This document shows, piece after piece, positions 8,771-22,749 of a DNA stretch of 64,000 nucleotides. This DNA is from Ancylomarina sp. 16SWW S1-10-2 (GTDB taxonomy: Bacteria > Bacteroidota > Bacteroidia > Bacteroidales > Marinifilaceae), in assembly GCF_009669305.1 (NCBI RefSeq), contig NZ_SADB01000003.1:1-64000 (forward strand). The letters are read 5' to 3'. Position 1 is the first letter of the stretch, and every line of letters starts with the position of its first letter. The notes under the pieces are model-generated. The model was not told where the DNA came from and searched no databases. It worked only from the letters and a program-made list of their open reading frames with translations. Position numbers and translations under genes: made by a program.

Positions 8771-9442
8771 ATGCAACCTATTGCACAACGCGCTATGGCG
8801 CCAGAAATAATTACAAAAATAGACAAAAGCGGTATAATCGCTGTATTGGTTATAGACGAGTTAAAACATGCAGTTCCTGTTGCTCAGGCTCTTCTTAAAG
8901 GAGGCGTTAATGCAATAGAATTGACACTTCGTACACCAGTTGCAATGGATGCAGCCCGCCTTATAAAAAAGGAAGTTCCTGAAATGAGTTTAGGTTTTGG
9001 GACTGTTCTAACTGTTGATCAGGTGAAAGCTGTTGCTGATCTTGGAGCCGATTTTGCTGTTTCTCCTGGTTGTAACACCAAAATTATTGCCGAAGCTTAT
9101 AAGCAAGGCTTATCATTTGCTCCTGGAGTAATGACACCTTCGGATATTGAAGTTGCTATTGAACAAGGCTGTAGAGTGCTTAAGTATTTTCCTGCTGAAA
9201 CTTCGGGAGGAATGAAACACTTAACTAATATGGTTGCTCCCTATAAATATTTAGGTTTAAAATTTATTCCACTAGGAGGATGTAATATCGAAAATGCACC
9301 TTCATACTTGGAGTCTTCTTTAATTACTGCAATTGGTGGTTCTTGGGTAGCTAAACAGTCTCTTATTCAAGCAGAAGATTGGGATACGATTACAGCAAAT
9401 GCTCTAGAAATAAGAGAATTGATTACCAAGATTAGAAAATAA
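8771..9442 (+). CDS. KDPG/KDPGal-type aldolase
   Basis: This 223-residue class I aldolase splits 2-keto-3-deoxy-6-phospho sugar acids into pyruvate and glyceraldehyde-3-phosphate. Family landmarks are the Glu in AIELTLRTP (about 46), the FGTVLT and SPGCN turns, and the Schiff-base lysine in VLKYFPAE (about 139). It lies 31 bp after the dehydrogenase and 67 bp before the sugar-acid kinase that makes its substrate. Gluconate versus galactonate stereochemistry cannot be read from the sequence; the neighbouring genes favour the galactonate series. Confidence 0.88.
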   Translation: MQPIAQRAMAPEIITKIDKSGIIAVLVIDELKHAVPVAQALLKGGVNAIELTLRTPVAMDAARLIKKEVPEMSLGFGTVLTVDQVKAVADLGADFAVSPGCNTKIIAEAYKQGLSFAPGVMTPSDIEVAIEQGCRVLKYFPAETSGGMKHLTNMVAPYKYLGLKFIPLGGCNIENAPSYLESSLITAIGGSWVAKQSLIQAEDWDTITANALEIRELITKIRK

Positions 9443-9509
9443 CATAAAATAATTCAGGCTATGTTGGTTTCTGAATGAAACCCTTAAGTATGAGTCAAAT
9501 ATCAAAATA

Positions 9510-10601
9510 ATGAAAACAATAATAACATTCGGAGAGATAATGGGGCGTATTTGCCCAGAAAATTTTCAACGTTTTCAACAAAGTATGCCAGGTAAGCTTG
9601 ATATGACTTTTGCTGGAGCAGAAGCTAATGTTGCTGCATCAATTGCTATGTTGGGAGGAAAAGTAAAGTTTGTAACTGCACTTCCTGATAATGAAATGAC
9701 AGAGGCATGTTTATCAGTTCTTAAAGGAATCGATGTTGATGTTACTGGAATTAAAAAAGTGAAACAAGGTCGATTTGGTTTGTATTTTGTTGAGCGTGGA
9801 GCTAATCAAAGACCAAGTCGAGTCATGTATGATAGAGATTATTCTGCAATATCACTTACTCATGGTGAGGAGTACGATTGGCGTAATCTATTTGCAGATG
9901 CGCAATGGTTACATACAACTGGAATTACGCCTGCTTTATCAGAAATATCGGCTAATGCTACCGAAATTGCTGTTCGAACTGCAAAGGAAAAAGGCTTGTC
10001 TGTTTCTTGTGATTTGAACTTCAGAAAAAAACTTTGGCAATGGCAATCTGGAACATCTGCTTCTGATCTTGCTCAAAAAACAATGCGTGCCATACTTCCT
10101 TTTGTTGATGTAGTGATCGCAAACGAAGAAGATGCTCATGATGTTTTAGGAATCTCAGCAGGAAATACGGATATAGAAGGTGGAAAACTTGATGTAGAAA
10201 AGTATACTGATGTAGCAAAAGAGATTGTTAGACAATTTCCTAATGTGAAAAAAGTTGCAATTACTTTACGTGAAAGTATTTCTGCTACACACAATAATTG
10301 GGGAGCTATGTTGTACGATGCAGCTACTCAAGAATCTCATTTCGCTCCCTTAACTGATGGTAAATATACACCATATGAAATTAAGTCTATTATCGATAGA
10401 GTTGGTGGTGGAGATTCATTTGGAGCATCTTTGGTATATGCTTTAAATACGCCAGAGCTAGCTAATCCTGCAAAAGCAATTCGATTTGCAGTTGCCGCAT
10501 CTTGCTTGTGTCATTCAATTAATGGTGATTTTAATTATTCTTCTAGATCAGAAGTTGAATCCTTAATGGGTGGCTCAGGTTCAGGAAGAGTTGTTCGATA
10601 A
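9510..10601 (+). CDS. PfkB-family 2-keto-3-deoxy-sugar-acid kinase
   Basis: This 363-residue ribokinase/PfkB kinase has the N-terminal sugar-binding region GAEANVAASIAMLGG (about 32-47). Its C-terminal ATP/anion-hole motif is RVGGGDSFGAS (about 298-308), containing the catalytic Asp. It should phosphorylate 2-keto-3-deoxy-galactonate at O6 for the aldolase upstream. It is the last gene of the five-gene catabolic set, followed by a strong hairpin at 10633-10689. Slightly longer than a typical KdgK, it shows no obvious extra domain. Confidence 0.85.
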   Translation: MKTIITFGEIMGRICPENFQRFQQSMPGKLDMTFAGAEANVAASIAMLGGKVKFVTALPDNEMTEACLSVLKGIDVDVTGIKKVKQGRFGLYFVERGANQRPSRVMYDRDYSAISLTHGEEYDWRNLFADAQWLHTTGITPALSEISANATEIAVRTAKEKGLSVSCDLNFRKKLWQWQSGTSASDLAQKTMRAILPFVDVVIANEEDAHDVLGISAGNTDIEGGKLDVEKYTDVAKEIVRQFPNVKKVAITLRESISATHNNWGAMLYDAATQESHFAPLTDGKYTPYEIKSIIDRVGGGDSFGASLVYALNTPELANPAKAIRFAVAASCLCHSINGDFNYSSRSEVESLMGGSGSGRVVR

Positions 10602-10632
10602 AAGGTGTAATTTTAAAAGATAGTAAGGTTAA

Positions 10633-10689
10633 AATATATTATTCAGTTATCGTTTAACCAATGGTTATTCGATAACTGAATAATATATT
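10633..10689 (+). terminator. 20-bp perfect hairpin after the kinase gene
   Basis: Bases 10633-10652 pair perfectly with 10670-10689 around a 17-base loop. No clean T-run follows (the next bases are ATCGTTTAAC). It may act as a terminator, an RNA-stabilising stem or a processing signal between the catabolic genes and the downstream hydrolases. The rest of 10602-10938 is AT-rich and I see no gene in it. Confidence 0.55.
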
Positions 10690-10938
10690 ATCGTTTAACT
10701 GCTGATTTTCTTATTAAAGACTTAAGATTAGAAGAATTTGATTTTAGAAAATAAGATCTGTTTCCTATATTCCATGATAGGAAGTTTTATTTTGCTTTTA
10801 TTCGAAAACGTTGGCGTTGATAAAAGAGAGATTAAGTCGATTAGATCATATTCTGAGATTTTCATTACGGATTAAAGTAAGAATCAGTATTTCTTGTAGA
10901 ACACAAACATATCAGTATTAGACAAAAAAAATAACAAA

Positions 10939-15665
<4,727 letters not shown>

Positions 15666-15706
15666 TTATTGATTTAAATAACGTTTTAACCTTTAAAAAT
15701 ATTCAA

Positions 15707-16027
15707 ATGAATTATAAATTTAGTCACATAGGAATACCAACAACAGAAGAGAAAAATTGGGATGGTTTTTACGAGCCAGGAAAGATTCATTATACAGATT
15801 TTACTAAAGATGAATTTGGTATTGAATGGATAAAATGTGATGCCGATAGTCCAATGCCAGCCATGTTTCAGAATGTTGCACATGTAGCTTATTTGGTTGA
15901 TAATATAGAGGAGGCATTGGAAGGTAAAGAGATTTTGGTCGATATTTATTCTCCGGCTGAAGGGGTACTTGTAGCATTTATTGTTCATAATGGAGCTCCT
16001 GTTGAATTTACTGAAATAAAAGAGTAA
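15707..16027 (+). CDS. Small VOC/glyoxalase-like protein of unknown role
   Basis: This 106-residue protein has no signal peptide. The opening YKFSHIGIPTTE and later HVAYLVDNIEEAL look like the two beta-alpha-beta strands of a vicinal-oxygen-chelate fold, with His7 and His62 as possible metal ligands. It lies 41 bp after the GH2 gene and before an intrinsic terminator, as the last gene of the operon. Possible jobs are epimerising or isomerising an anhydro-sugar intermediate, but nothing in the sequence proves it. The real gene status is supported by operon position and normal codon use. Confidence 0.7.
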   Translation: MNYKFSHIGIPTTEEKNWDGFYEPGKIHYTDFTKDEFGIEWIKCDADSPMPAMFQNVAHVAYLVDNIEEALEGKEILVDIYSPAEGVLVAFIVHNGAPVEFTEIKE

Positions 16028-16056
16028 TATTATTGATATTTCATTTCAATTTTTAG

Positions 16057-16098
16057 CAGTTCATTGGTTTTACTAAGCCAATGGACTGTTTTGTTTTT
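16057..16098 (+). terminator. Intrinsic terminator after the VOC-like gene
   Basis: CAGTTCATTGG (16057-16067) pairs with CCAATGGACTG (16078-16088) around a 10-base loop. A T-rich run follows to 16098. It closes the 10939-16027 operon before the AraC regulator. Confidence 0.75.
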
Positions 16099-16210
16099 AT
16101 GTAATTTTGAACACAGACAAGACTAAATTCTTATTTTTTAAATGGAATTTAGCTATATTGTGCTAATGAATACTAATTAAAATAGTGTTTGTTATAGTCA
16201 CGGCTAATAT

Positions 16211-17095
16211 GTGTCTAATTCAGAGATTGTTGATTTTATGAAGCTGATATTAAAAAATACAGACAACTCCTTAAATGGACGAATAAACATTACCAAAAAA
16301 GATATTCCATGTTTGGATTCATCTTGGCATTATCATGACCAATATGAATTGTTATATATATCAAAAAGTAATGGAATCCGATTTGTTGGGGATAGTGTTT
16401 CTCAGTTTCACCCTGGCGATTTAGTTTTAGTGAGTCCTTATTTACCACATCTTTGGAGAAATGATGCTTCTTATTATGGAGAGGATGATACCAATAAAGT
16501 TAAAACTATTGTTATCAAATTTTCGAAAGATTTTATTGGAGAGGGAGCTTTTAATTTGGCGGAATTTGCTGACATAAATAATCTGTTTGAACAGTCTAAA
16601 TATGGCGTTAGTTTTGGCGGAAAGGTTAGCCAAGCTCTCAATAATGAACTTATTGACATTATAGACTTATCACCAGCTCAACAATTAATTAAACTATTGG
16701 ATATATTGTGTCGTTTATCTGCTACTGATGATAAAACAATATTATCATCTTCGGATATGCGTCAGTATACCACTGATAGTTCTGATCGTTTGGATTCGGT
16801 TATTAAATTTGTTTCTGATAACTATGCTAGAGACATTAATTTGAATGATGTAGCCGATATTGCTTGTATGACTACGAATTCTTTTTGTCGATTCTTTAAG
16901 AAGATGACTAATAAATCGTTCACGCAAATTCTTAATGAAATACGTGTTCGTAATGCTTCTCGTCTTCTAGTACAAGAAGATATACCTATTTCTGAAATAT
17001 GCTACATGGTTGGTTACAATTCAATAACTAATTTTAACCGACAGTTTAAAGAGATAATGGGCAGCACTCCTAATAATTATCGAAATACGATATAA
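16211..17095 (+). CDS. AraC-family transcriptional regulator (cupin sensor + HTH)
   Basis: This 294-residue cytosolic regulator opens with a cupin-like ligand domain (SWHYHDQYELLYI, FHPGDLVLVSP, PYLPHLWR). The AraC DNA-binding domain occupies about 195-292, with the second helix-turn-helix ending MVGYNSITNFNRQFKEIMG. The GTG at 16211 may be the start; an ATG at 16238 is a simpler alternative. The gene sits beside the cluster of GGTAAAT-type repeats and 528 bp before SusC. Its family binds half-sites 21 bp apart, so it is the best candidate to recognise the motifs at 5014, 17163 and 37907. The ligand is probably a galactan-derived sugar. Confidence 0.85.
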   Translation: MSNSEIVDFMKLILKNTDNSLNGRINITKKDIPCLDSSWHYHDQYELLYISKSNGIRFVGDSVSQFHPGDLVLVSPYLPHLWRNDASYYGEDDTNKVKTIVIKFSKDFIGEGAFNLAEFADINNLFEQSKYGVSFGGKVSQALNNELIDIIDLSPAQQLIKLLDILCRLSATDDKTILSSSDMRQYTTDSSDRLDSVIKFVSDNYARDINLNDVADIACMTTNSFCRFFKKMTNKSFTQILNEIRVRNASRLLVQEDIPISEICYMVGYNSITNFNRQFKEIMGSTPNNYRNTI

Positions 17096-17119
17096 GTAAA
17101 ATTCCCTTCATTCAACTCT

Positions 17120-17158
17120 TATTTACCTCTCACTTACCCTCATTTACCCTCAAATAAA
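17120..17158 (-). promoter_or_regulatory. Three tandem GGTAAAT-type half-sites before SusC
   Basis: Read on the minus strand, 17120-17158 contains GAGGGTAAAT, GAGGGTAAGT and GAGAGGTAAAT in direct tandem, spaced by about one helical turn. They face the plus-strand operator at 17163, giving the inverted pair TTTACCC...GGGTAAA. This suggests an extended regulator-binding platform unique to the SusC promoter. Confidence 0.5.
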
Positions 17159-17162
17159 AAGC

Positions 17163-17200
17163 GGGGTAAAATAATGCAAAAACAGGGTAAATTTAACCAA
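17163..17200 (+). promoter_or_regulatory. Operator-like motif, copy 2 (SusC/SusD promoter region)
   Basis: GGGGTAAAATAATGCAA, six variable bases, then GGTAAATTTAACCAA. The GGTAAA half-sites start at 17165 and 17186, 21 bp apart, as in the other two copies. It lies 422 bp upstream of the SusC start. A long AT-rich leader follows (17201-17622) in which I see no gene. Confidence 0.75.
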
Positions 17201-17622
17201 TCTTAACTTCTGTATTACCCATAAATTTACAATAATAAATTAAAGGCTAGGTGTATATGAGTTCATACTCTGTGTGTCTTTATTTTATTGTTAGTATGAT
17301 TTTACCCCTTTGTGGAAATAGTTTTATAAACAGAATGCTCATTTATATTGTTTGAGAGATTCGAAAGCCACATGTTAAAATGGTGTATTGATCTGCGATG
17401 TATTGACTCAAGCTAATTTTAAATATTCTTGCTGGAATCGTGTGTGAGATGAATTTAATTTTGGAAGGGTGTAGTGGTAATTTTTTTTTAATTCGTATTC
17501 GTTATGCAATCGATATAAACTTTAAAATGAAAACAGACTTAGATAGGTTTTTGAACTATCTGGGTTTAAAACTGAATTAAGAATCAACTAATCTTTTTTA
17601 TTTACCTCAAGATGAAAAACAA

Positions 17623-20600
17623 ATGAAAAAACCGAAAAATTTAAAGAAAATTTTTAGGATGTCAGCATTTACAATTTTTAGCTTTTTGCTTAGTGCAATG
17701 CAAGTTATGGCTGTAAATTCTAATTCACTAAATGCAGATTTATCAACCAATTTGGCTGATGATGAGATCGAAAATATTTCTGATGCAACAGTACAAAAAG
17801 ATGTTACTGGAACAATTACCGATGGTTCAGGATTGTCTGTGCCTGGTGTTAGTGTTTTTATTAAAGGAACTACTAATGGAACAATTACCGACTTTGATGG
17901 ATTATTTACTATCTCGGGTGTTTCCGAAGGAGATATAATAGTTGTGTCTTTTATTGGTATGAAAACGCAAGAAATTGTATTTGCCAATCAAACATCTTTA
18001 AATGTTGTATTGGAAGAAAATACAATTGGTTTGAATGAGGTTGTAGCAATTGGTTATACAACCAGAAAAAAAGGTGAAGTTACAGGTTCTATTAGCACAA
18101 TTAAAGCAGAAGAGCTTTCTAAAACATCTAATAAGGATTTAGCGAAATCGTTAGCAGGTAAAGTTACTGGTTTAATTGTATCCGATAGAGGAGGTTACCC
18201 TGGAGATAATGATATGACTCTTTTAATTAGAGGTAAATCAACTTTAGGGAATAATTCACCTTTAATCTTAATTGATGGTGTTACTGCATCTACCTTTTCT
18301 AATTTGGCTCCTCAAGATATTGAGTCGTTAAATGTATTAAAAGATGGTGCTGCTGCTATTTATGGTGCACGTGCTGCTAATGGTGTAATTTTGATTACAA
18401 CAAAAAGAGGTAAAGCAGGTAAAGCAAAAATTAATTTATCTAGTTCTATTAACTTTTCTTCTTTTTCTGCGAGTCCAGATTTAATGTCTTCGGAGCAATA
18501 TGCAATATATAACAACGAAATAGCCGCAACAGCAGGAACTAAACTTCCTTATTCTCAAGAAGAAATTGCCAAGTATGCCGCTGGTGATGATCCTAACTAT
18601 CCAAGTACAGATTGGTCTGATTTAACTTTTGCAGATTCTGCACCAGAAACAAGAACCTCTCTTTCAATTTCAGGAGGTAGTGACAAGGTTAATTACTTTG
18701 TTAGTGGTGATTATATGGATCAAAAAGGAATGTTTGAGTCGGGAGATTTGAAATTTAAGCAATATCAGGTTCGTTCAAATATTGATATGAAACTGCATGA
18801 AACTTTCACTTTAGGTCTTGATTTATCTGGACAATTTGGTAATCGAAAAGAGCCAGGTGTAGGTAGTAGTTATATTTATAAGTCAATTTATAATAATGAA
18901 CCAACTGAAGTTGGGGTTTATTCTAATGGCCTTCCAGGTTGGGGTGGTGAGAATGGAGCCAATCCTTATGTCATGTCAAGCAGTGAGTCTGGCTTTGTTA
19001 AGCAGTTAGATAATGATTTACGTGGTAAAATATCTTACGACTGGAAATTAGATAAATTAACTCCAGGTTTAAGAATTAAAGGTTTTGCAGGATACAGAAA
19101 ACAGAGTAATGATATAAAAACTTGGTATACGCCTTGGTCTGTTTATCAGGCTCAGGAAGGATCAGATGAGTACACTGAAACAGCTGGTTTTACACAAGAT
19201 GGTAATGATAGAATTTTAACTGAAAGTTTTTGGAAATATGATGAGTTGATGTTGAATTCAACAATACATTATAAGAAAACTTTTGGTGAAGATCATAATA
19301 TTAGTGCTTTTGCAGGTTATGAATATTTTTCATCGCAACAACGTTCATTCTCTGCACAGAAAAAGGGTTTTCCAAGTGATGATCATGCTGAATTATTTGC
19401 AGGTAGTGATGAAGGAATGCAATCTACAGGTACCTCTTATGAATGGGGAAGAGTAAATTATTTTGGATCTTTTTCTTACGATTATCAGAAAAAATACTTT
19501 GTTGACTTTACGATACGTCGAGATGGTTCAAGTAATTTTGGAGATAAGAAATTTGGTACATTCCCAGGAGTTGCTGTTTCTTGGGCAATAGATAAGGAAT
19601 CGTTTATGGATGATATCTCATGGTTGAATTCTTTGAGAGTAAGAAGTTCATGGGCTCAAATGGGTAATGATCGTATTACAGGATTTCAATACTTGACAAA
19701 ATACGAATATGGTGGAACAGGTTGGGCTCGTCCAAATTCCTATATTTTTGGAACATCTGGAACACAGTATAACTCTTACAACAGTAGTAATGTTCCAAAC
19801 CCTGATATTACATGGGAAAAAGCGGATATGAAAAATATTGGTTTGAGTTTTAGCTTATTTGATTATAAACTATCAGGTGATGTCAACTACTTTTATCAAA
19901 AAAGAGAAGATATTCTAGTTACACGAAGTGCTTCAATTCCTGATGTTGCTGGTTTAACTTTACCACAGGAAAATTTAGGTAAAGTAGATAATTTCGGTTG
20001 GGAATTTGAATTGAACTGGAAAGATAAGATCGGAGAGGTTGATTATAATTTTGGGTTCAACTTTACTCAGGCTAAAAATGAGATTGTATATATGGATGAG
20101 GCAGCTGATGTTACTGATTATATGAAGCAAGAAGGACATTCTATGGACTCATATGTAGTTTATAAAACTGCAGGTATCTTTCGTGATCAAGCACAAGTTG
20201 ACGCAACTGCAGTAAAGAAAGCAAACTCAGTTGCAGGTGATCCAATTTATTTAGATACAAATGGTGATGGTAAAATTAGTTCGGGTGATAGAGTTCGTAC
20301 TTATGACTCTAATGTTCCTGAAATTCAATATGGTGTTCATGGTGGCGTAAGCTACAAGAACTTTGATGCAAGCTTTTTATTCCAAGGTCAAGCTAAAGCT
20401 AAAATGTTAGTGTTCTTTGATCAGCATGGTGCGAAACCAGACTATGTGTTTAATGATAGATGGACTACTGAAAATTCTAATTCTAAATATCCAAGAGCAT
20501 TTGCACAGGATGATGCCAATTGTGGAAATCAAAGTGGAGATGCCGCTAACTTCGAGGGAGCAGATTTTTGGTTGAAGGATGCTTCATTTTTGAGATTAAA

Positions 20601-20808
20601 AGAAGTTCAATTGGGTTACACTTTCCCTAAAGACAAAATTAAGTTTGGAACACTTAAGGTGTTTGCTCGTGGATTTAATTTAGTAACAATGTTCTCTGAT
20701 GTTTATGATTTAGGATTGGACCCTGAAGCTAGTGGTTACAATAACTTTAGAAGTAGTACATATCCATCTCTAAAGTCTTATACTTTCGGATTTAACCTTA
20801 GTTTTTAA
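17623..20808 (+). CDS. SusC-like TonB-dependent outer-membrane transporter
   Basis: This 1061-residue importer of oligosaccharides begins with a signal peptide ending near QVMAVN. A carboxypeptidase-D-like N-terminal domain follows (VTGTITDGSGLSVPGVSV, about 67-140). The plug domain is marked by LIDGV, LNVLKDGAAAIYGARAANG and VILITTKRGK (about 215-265). The remainder is a beta-barrel ending in a terminal aromatic residue (GFNLSF), as outer-membrane proteins do. There is no STN domain, so it is not anti-sigma-linked; control is more likely by the AraC or hybrid regulators. It pairs with SusD 53-62 bp downstream. Confidence 0.95.
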   Translation: MKKPKNLKKIFRMSAFTIFSFLLSAMQVMAVNSNSLNADLSTNLADDEIENISDATVQKDVTGTITDGSGLSVPGVSVFIKGTTNGTITDFDGLFTISGVSEGDIIVVSFIGMKTQEIVFANQTSLNVVLEENTIGLNEVVAIGYTTRKKGEVTGSISTIKAEELSKTSNKDLAKSLAGKVTGLIVSDRGGYPGDNDMTLLIRGKSTLGNNSPLILIDGVTASTFSNLAPQDIESLNVLKDGAAAIYGARAANGVILITTKRGKAGKAKINLSSSINFSSFSASPDLMSSEQYAIYNNEIAATAGTKLPYSQEEIAKYAAGDDPNYPSTDWSDLTFADSAPETRTSLSISGGSDKVNYFVSGDYMDQKGMFESGDLKFKQYQVRSNIDMKLHETFTLGLDLSGQFGNRKEPGVGSSYIYKSIYNNEPTEVGVYSNGLPGWGGENGANPYVMSSSESGFVKQLDNDLRGKISYDWKLDKLTPGLRIKGFAGYRKQSNDIKTWYTPWSVYQAQEGSDEYTETAGFTQDGNDRILTESFWKYDELMLNSTIHYKKTFGEDHNISAFAGYEYFSSQQRSFSAQKKGFPSDDHAELFAGSDEGMQSTGTSYEWGRVNYFGSFSYDYQKKYFVDFTIRRDGSSNFGDKKFGTFPGVAVSWAIDKESFMDDISWLNSLRVRSSWAQMGNDRITGFQYLTKYEYGGTGWARPNSYIFGTSGTQYNSYNSSNVPNPDITWEKADMKNIGLSFSLFDYKLSGDVNYFYQKREDILVTRSASIPDVAGLTLPQENLGKVDNFGWEFELNWKDKIGEVDYNFGFNFTQAKNEIVYMDEAADVTDYMKQEGHSMDSYVVYKTAGIFRDQAQVDATAVKKANSVAGDPIYLDTNGDGKISSGDRVRTYDSNVPEIQYGVHGGVSYKNFDASFLFQGQAKAKMLVFFDQHGAKPDYVFNDRWTTENSNSKYPRAFAQDDANCGNQSGDAANFEGADFWLKDASFLRLKEVQLGYTFPKDKIKFGTLKVFARGFNLVTMFSDVYDLGLDPEASGYNNFRSSTYPSLKSYTFGFNLSF

Positions 20809-20870
20809 TAACAGTTAATAAATACTCCGTTTAACTAGGGAATGTTTTATTCAATATAAAAATGATAGAG

Positions 20871-22571
20871 ATGAAAAATTTAAAATATATATTTATTGTA
20901 TTTGCACTATTTGCGACATTTGGTTGTGAAGATGTGTTGGATACCGAAGCATCAGATGCTTTTGCTGAGGATTTAATTTACAGCGATCCAGATCAATTGG
21001 AAACATTACTTTTCACATCATACAATAGCACTGAAAGTTGGGGTTTGAATCGTCAAAATTGGTGGGGACGCCACTTTAATATTGAAACGGCGTCTTTCGA
21101 GGCTAAATTTAATTTTGATAATAAAGATTTACTAAGAATACGTGCTGGTTGGACTCCTAGTAATGTTGGTACTTTCAAGGAAAAATGGATTCAATATTGG
21201 GATTACGTTCGTTTAACTAATGAGTTCTTAGATCGTGTTGATGATAGTGAAGCGATGAAGGTTGATGCGGATAAGGTGAATATTCTTAAAGCTGAAATGA
21301 AATTTTTAAGAGCCAATTTATATTCAAAGTTGATTCGCTTCTATGGTGGCGTACCAATTATGGAACATGCTCTAGGTCTTGAAGATAATTTTAATTTGGA
21401 GAGAAATTCTTACGCAGAATGTGTTGCCTTTATTGTGAAAGAGTTAGATGAAGCTGCTGCCGTTTTACCACTTACTCGTCCTGATGATGAGTTTGGTAGA
21501 GCTACTAAATTGGCTGCCTTAGCTGTTAAATCGCGTACTTTGCTGTATGCTGCAAGTAAACTTCACGATCCAGCAACAGTGCCGAATGGTCCACTTTACG
21601 ACTATGATAAATCATCAAAATGGCAAGATGCTGCCGATGCTGCAAAAGCAGTTATCGATTTAGTAGGAGCGAGAGACCTAATCTCAGTTGCTGATGCAAA
21701 AGCTTATCAGGAATTATTTTTATCTGCTAATGAAGATATTTTATTTGCAAGACCTTTTGGTTCGACTTACTATGATTTTGGTACGGATGCGACTACATTA
21801 CCAGATGCGTCACAATCACCAAACGGTTACCTTGGATGGGGATTATCATCACCAACTCATAATTTCACATTGGAATTTAATATGGCTGATGGAACAAGTA
21901 CTGATGGTTCATCCTTCGATTCTGCAAATCCAAATGAAGGCAGAGAAATGAGATATTATGCAGATATTCTTTATGAAGGTGCTCAGTTTAGAGGCAGAGC
22001 AGTTGATTATGCTTTATCTGTAGATCCTGCGAGTGTTCCAAATGGTTTAGATTCCCCTAAAGGAGAAGGTAATACTAAACATTCATCAAAAACAGGTTAT
22101 AATATCAGAAAATTTCAGGATGAAAATGTTGACGTAACTGGGGGGATATCAGCTAAACGTCCTTATATTTTGTATCGTTTATCTGAAATTTATTTGAATT
22201 ATGCTGAAGCAGAATATCATTTAAATGCAGAAGGACTTGCAAGAGAATATGTGAGTAAGGTTTCTATTAGAGCACATCAACCAGCTATTACGGCTACAGG
22301 AGAAGATCTTTTGGAATCAATTAAAAGAGAAAGACGTGTAGAACTTTGTTTCGAAGGACATAATTTCTTTGATGAGAGAAGATGGATGAATGAAGCTCAC
22401 TTGGGTTTTGATATTAAAGGTCTAACATGGACAAAGGCTGAAGATGGAAGTTTATCTTTCGAAGAAAGTACAGTTGTTACAAGACCATGGTATGTGAGAC
22501 ATTACTATTTACCAGTTCCTTCAACAGAGATTGAGAAGGCTCCTGCATTGTTACAAAATTTTGGATATTAA
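20871..22571 (+). CDS. SusD-like glycan-binding lipoprotein
   Basis: This cell-surface lipoprotein partners the upstream SusC. From the ATG at 20871 it reads MKNLKYIFIVFALFATFGC, a signal with lipobox and lipidated Cys. The ATG at 20862 would add only three residues. The protein has SusD/RagB helical TPR-like regions (FLRANLYSKLIRFYGGVPI, about 145-165) and the typical C-terminal RRVELCFEGHNFFDERRW stretch (about 485-505). Family members hold the glycan over the SusC pore. An intrinsic terminator follows at 22635. It is the only SusD in the window. Confidence 0.95.
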   Translation: MKNLKYIFIVFALFATFGCEDVLDTEASDAFAEDLIYSDPDQLETLLFTSYNSTESWGLNRQNWWGRHFNIETASFEAKFNFDNKDLLRIRAGWTPSNVGTFKEKWIQYWDYVRLTNEFLDRVDDSEAMKVDADKVNILKAEMKFLRANLYSKLIRFYGGVPIMEHALGLEDNFNLERNSYAECVAFIVKELDEAAAVLPLTRPDDEFGRATKLAALAVKSRTLLYAASKLHDPATVPNGPLYDYDKSSKWQDAADAAKAVIDLVGARDLISVADAKAYQELFLSANEDILFARPFGSTYYDFGTDATTLPDASQSPNGYLGWGLSSPTHNFTLEFNMADGTSTDGSSFDSANPNEGREMRYYADILYEGAQFRGRAVDYALSVDPASVPNGLDSPKGEGNTKHSSKTGYNIRKFQDENVDVTGGISAKRPYILYRLSEIYLNYAEAEYHLNAEGLAREYVSKVSIRAHQPAITATGEDLLESIKRERRVELCFEGHNFFDERRWMNEAHLGFDIKGLTWTKAEDGSLSFEESTVVTRPWYVRHYYLPVPSTEIEKAPALLQNFGY

Positions 22572-22634
22572 TATAAGATTTTAAGTTAGTGTAAGTTTAG
22601 TTACAATTAATTTTAGTTTTTGGCTATTAGAATG

Positions 22635-22665
22635 AATACCGGGAGGCGACTTCCGGTATTTTTTT
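22635..22665 (+). terminator. Intrinsic terminator of the SusC/SusD operon
   Basis: ATACCGGGAG (22636-22645) pairs with CTTCCGGTAT (22650-22659), with one G-U wobble and a GCGA loop. A run of seven T bases follows. It ends the SusC/SusD transcript and marks the left edge of the accessory island. Confidence 0.88.
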
Positions 22666-22749
22666 GTGGGGTAAAATGCGATTGCCTTTGGTATCATTGG
22701 TACCTAACGAAGTGGGATAATGAATACCTGTTGAAAATAAGTATCTGTG

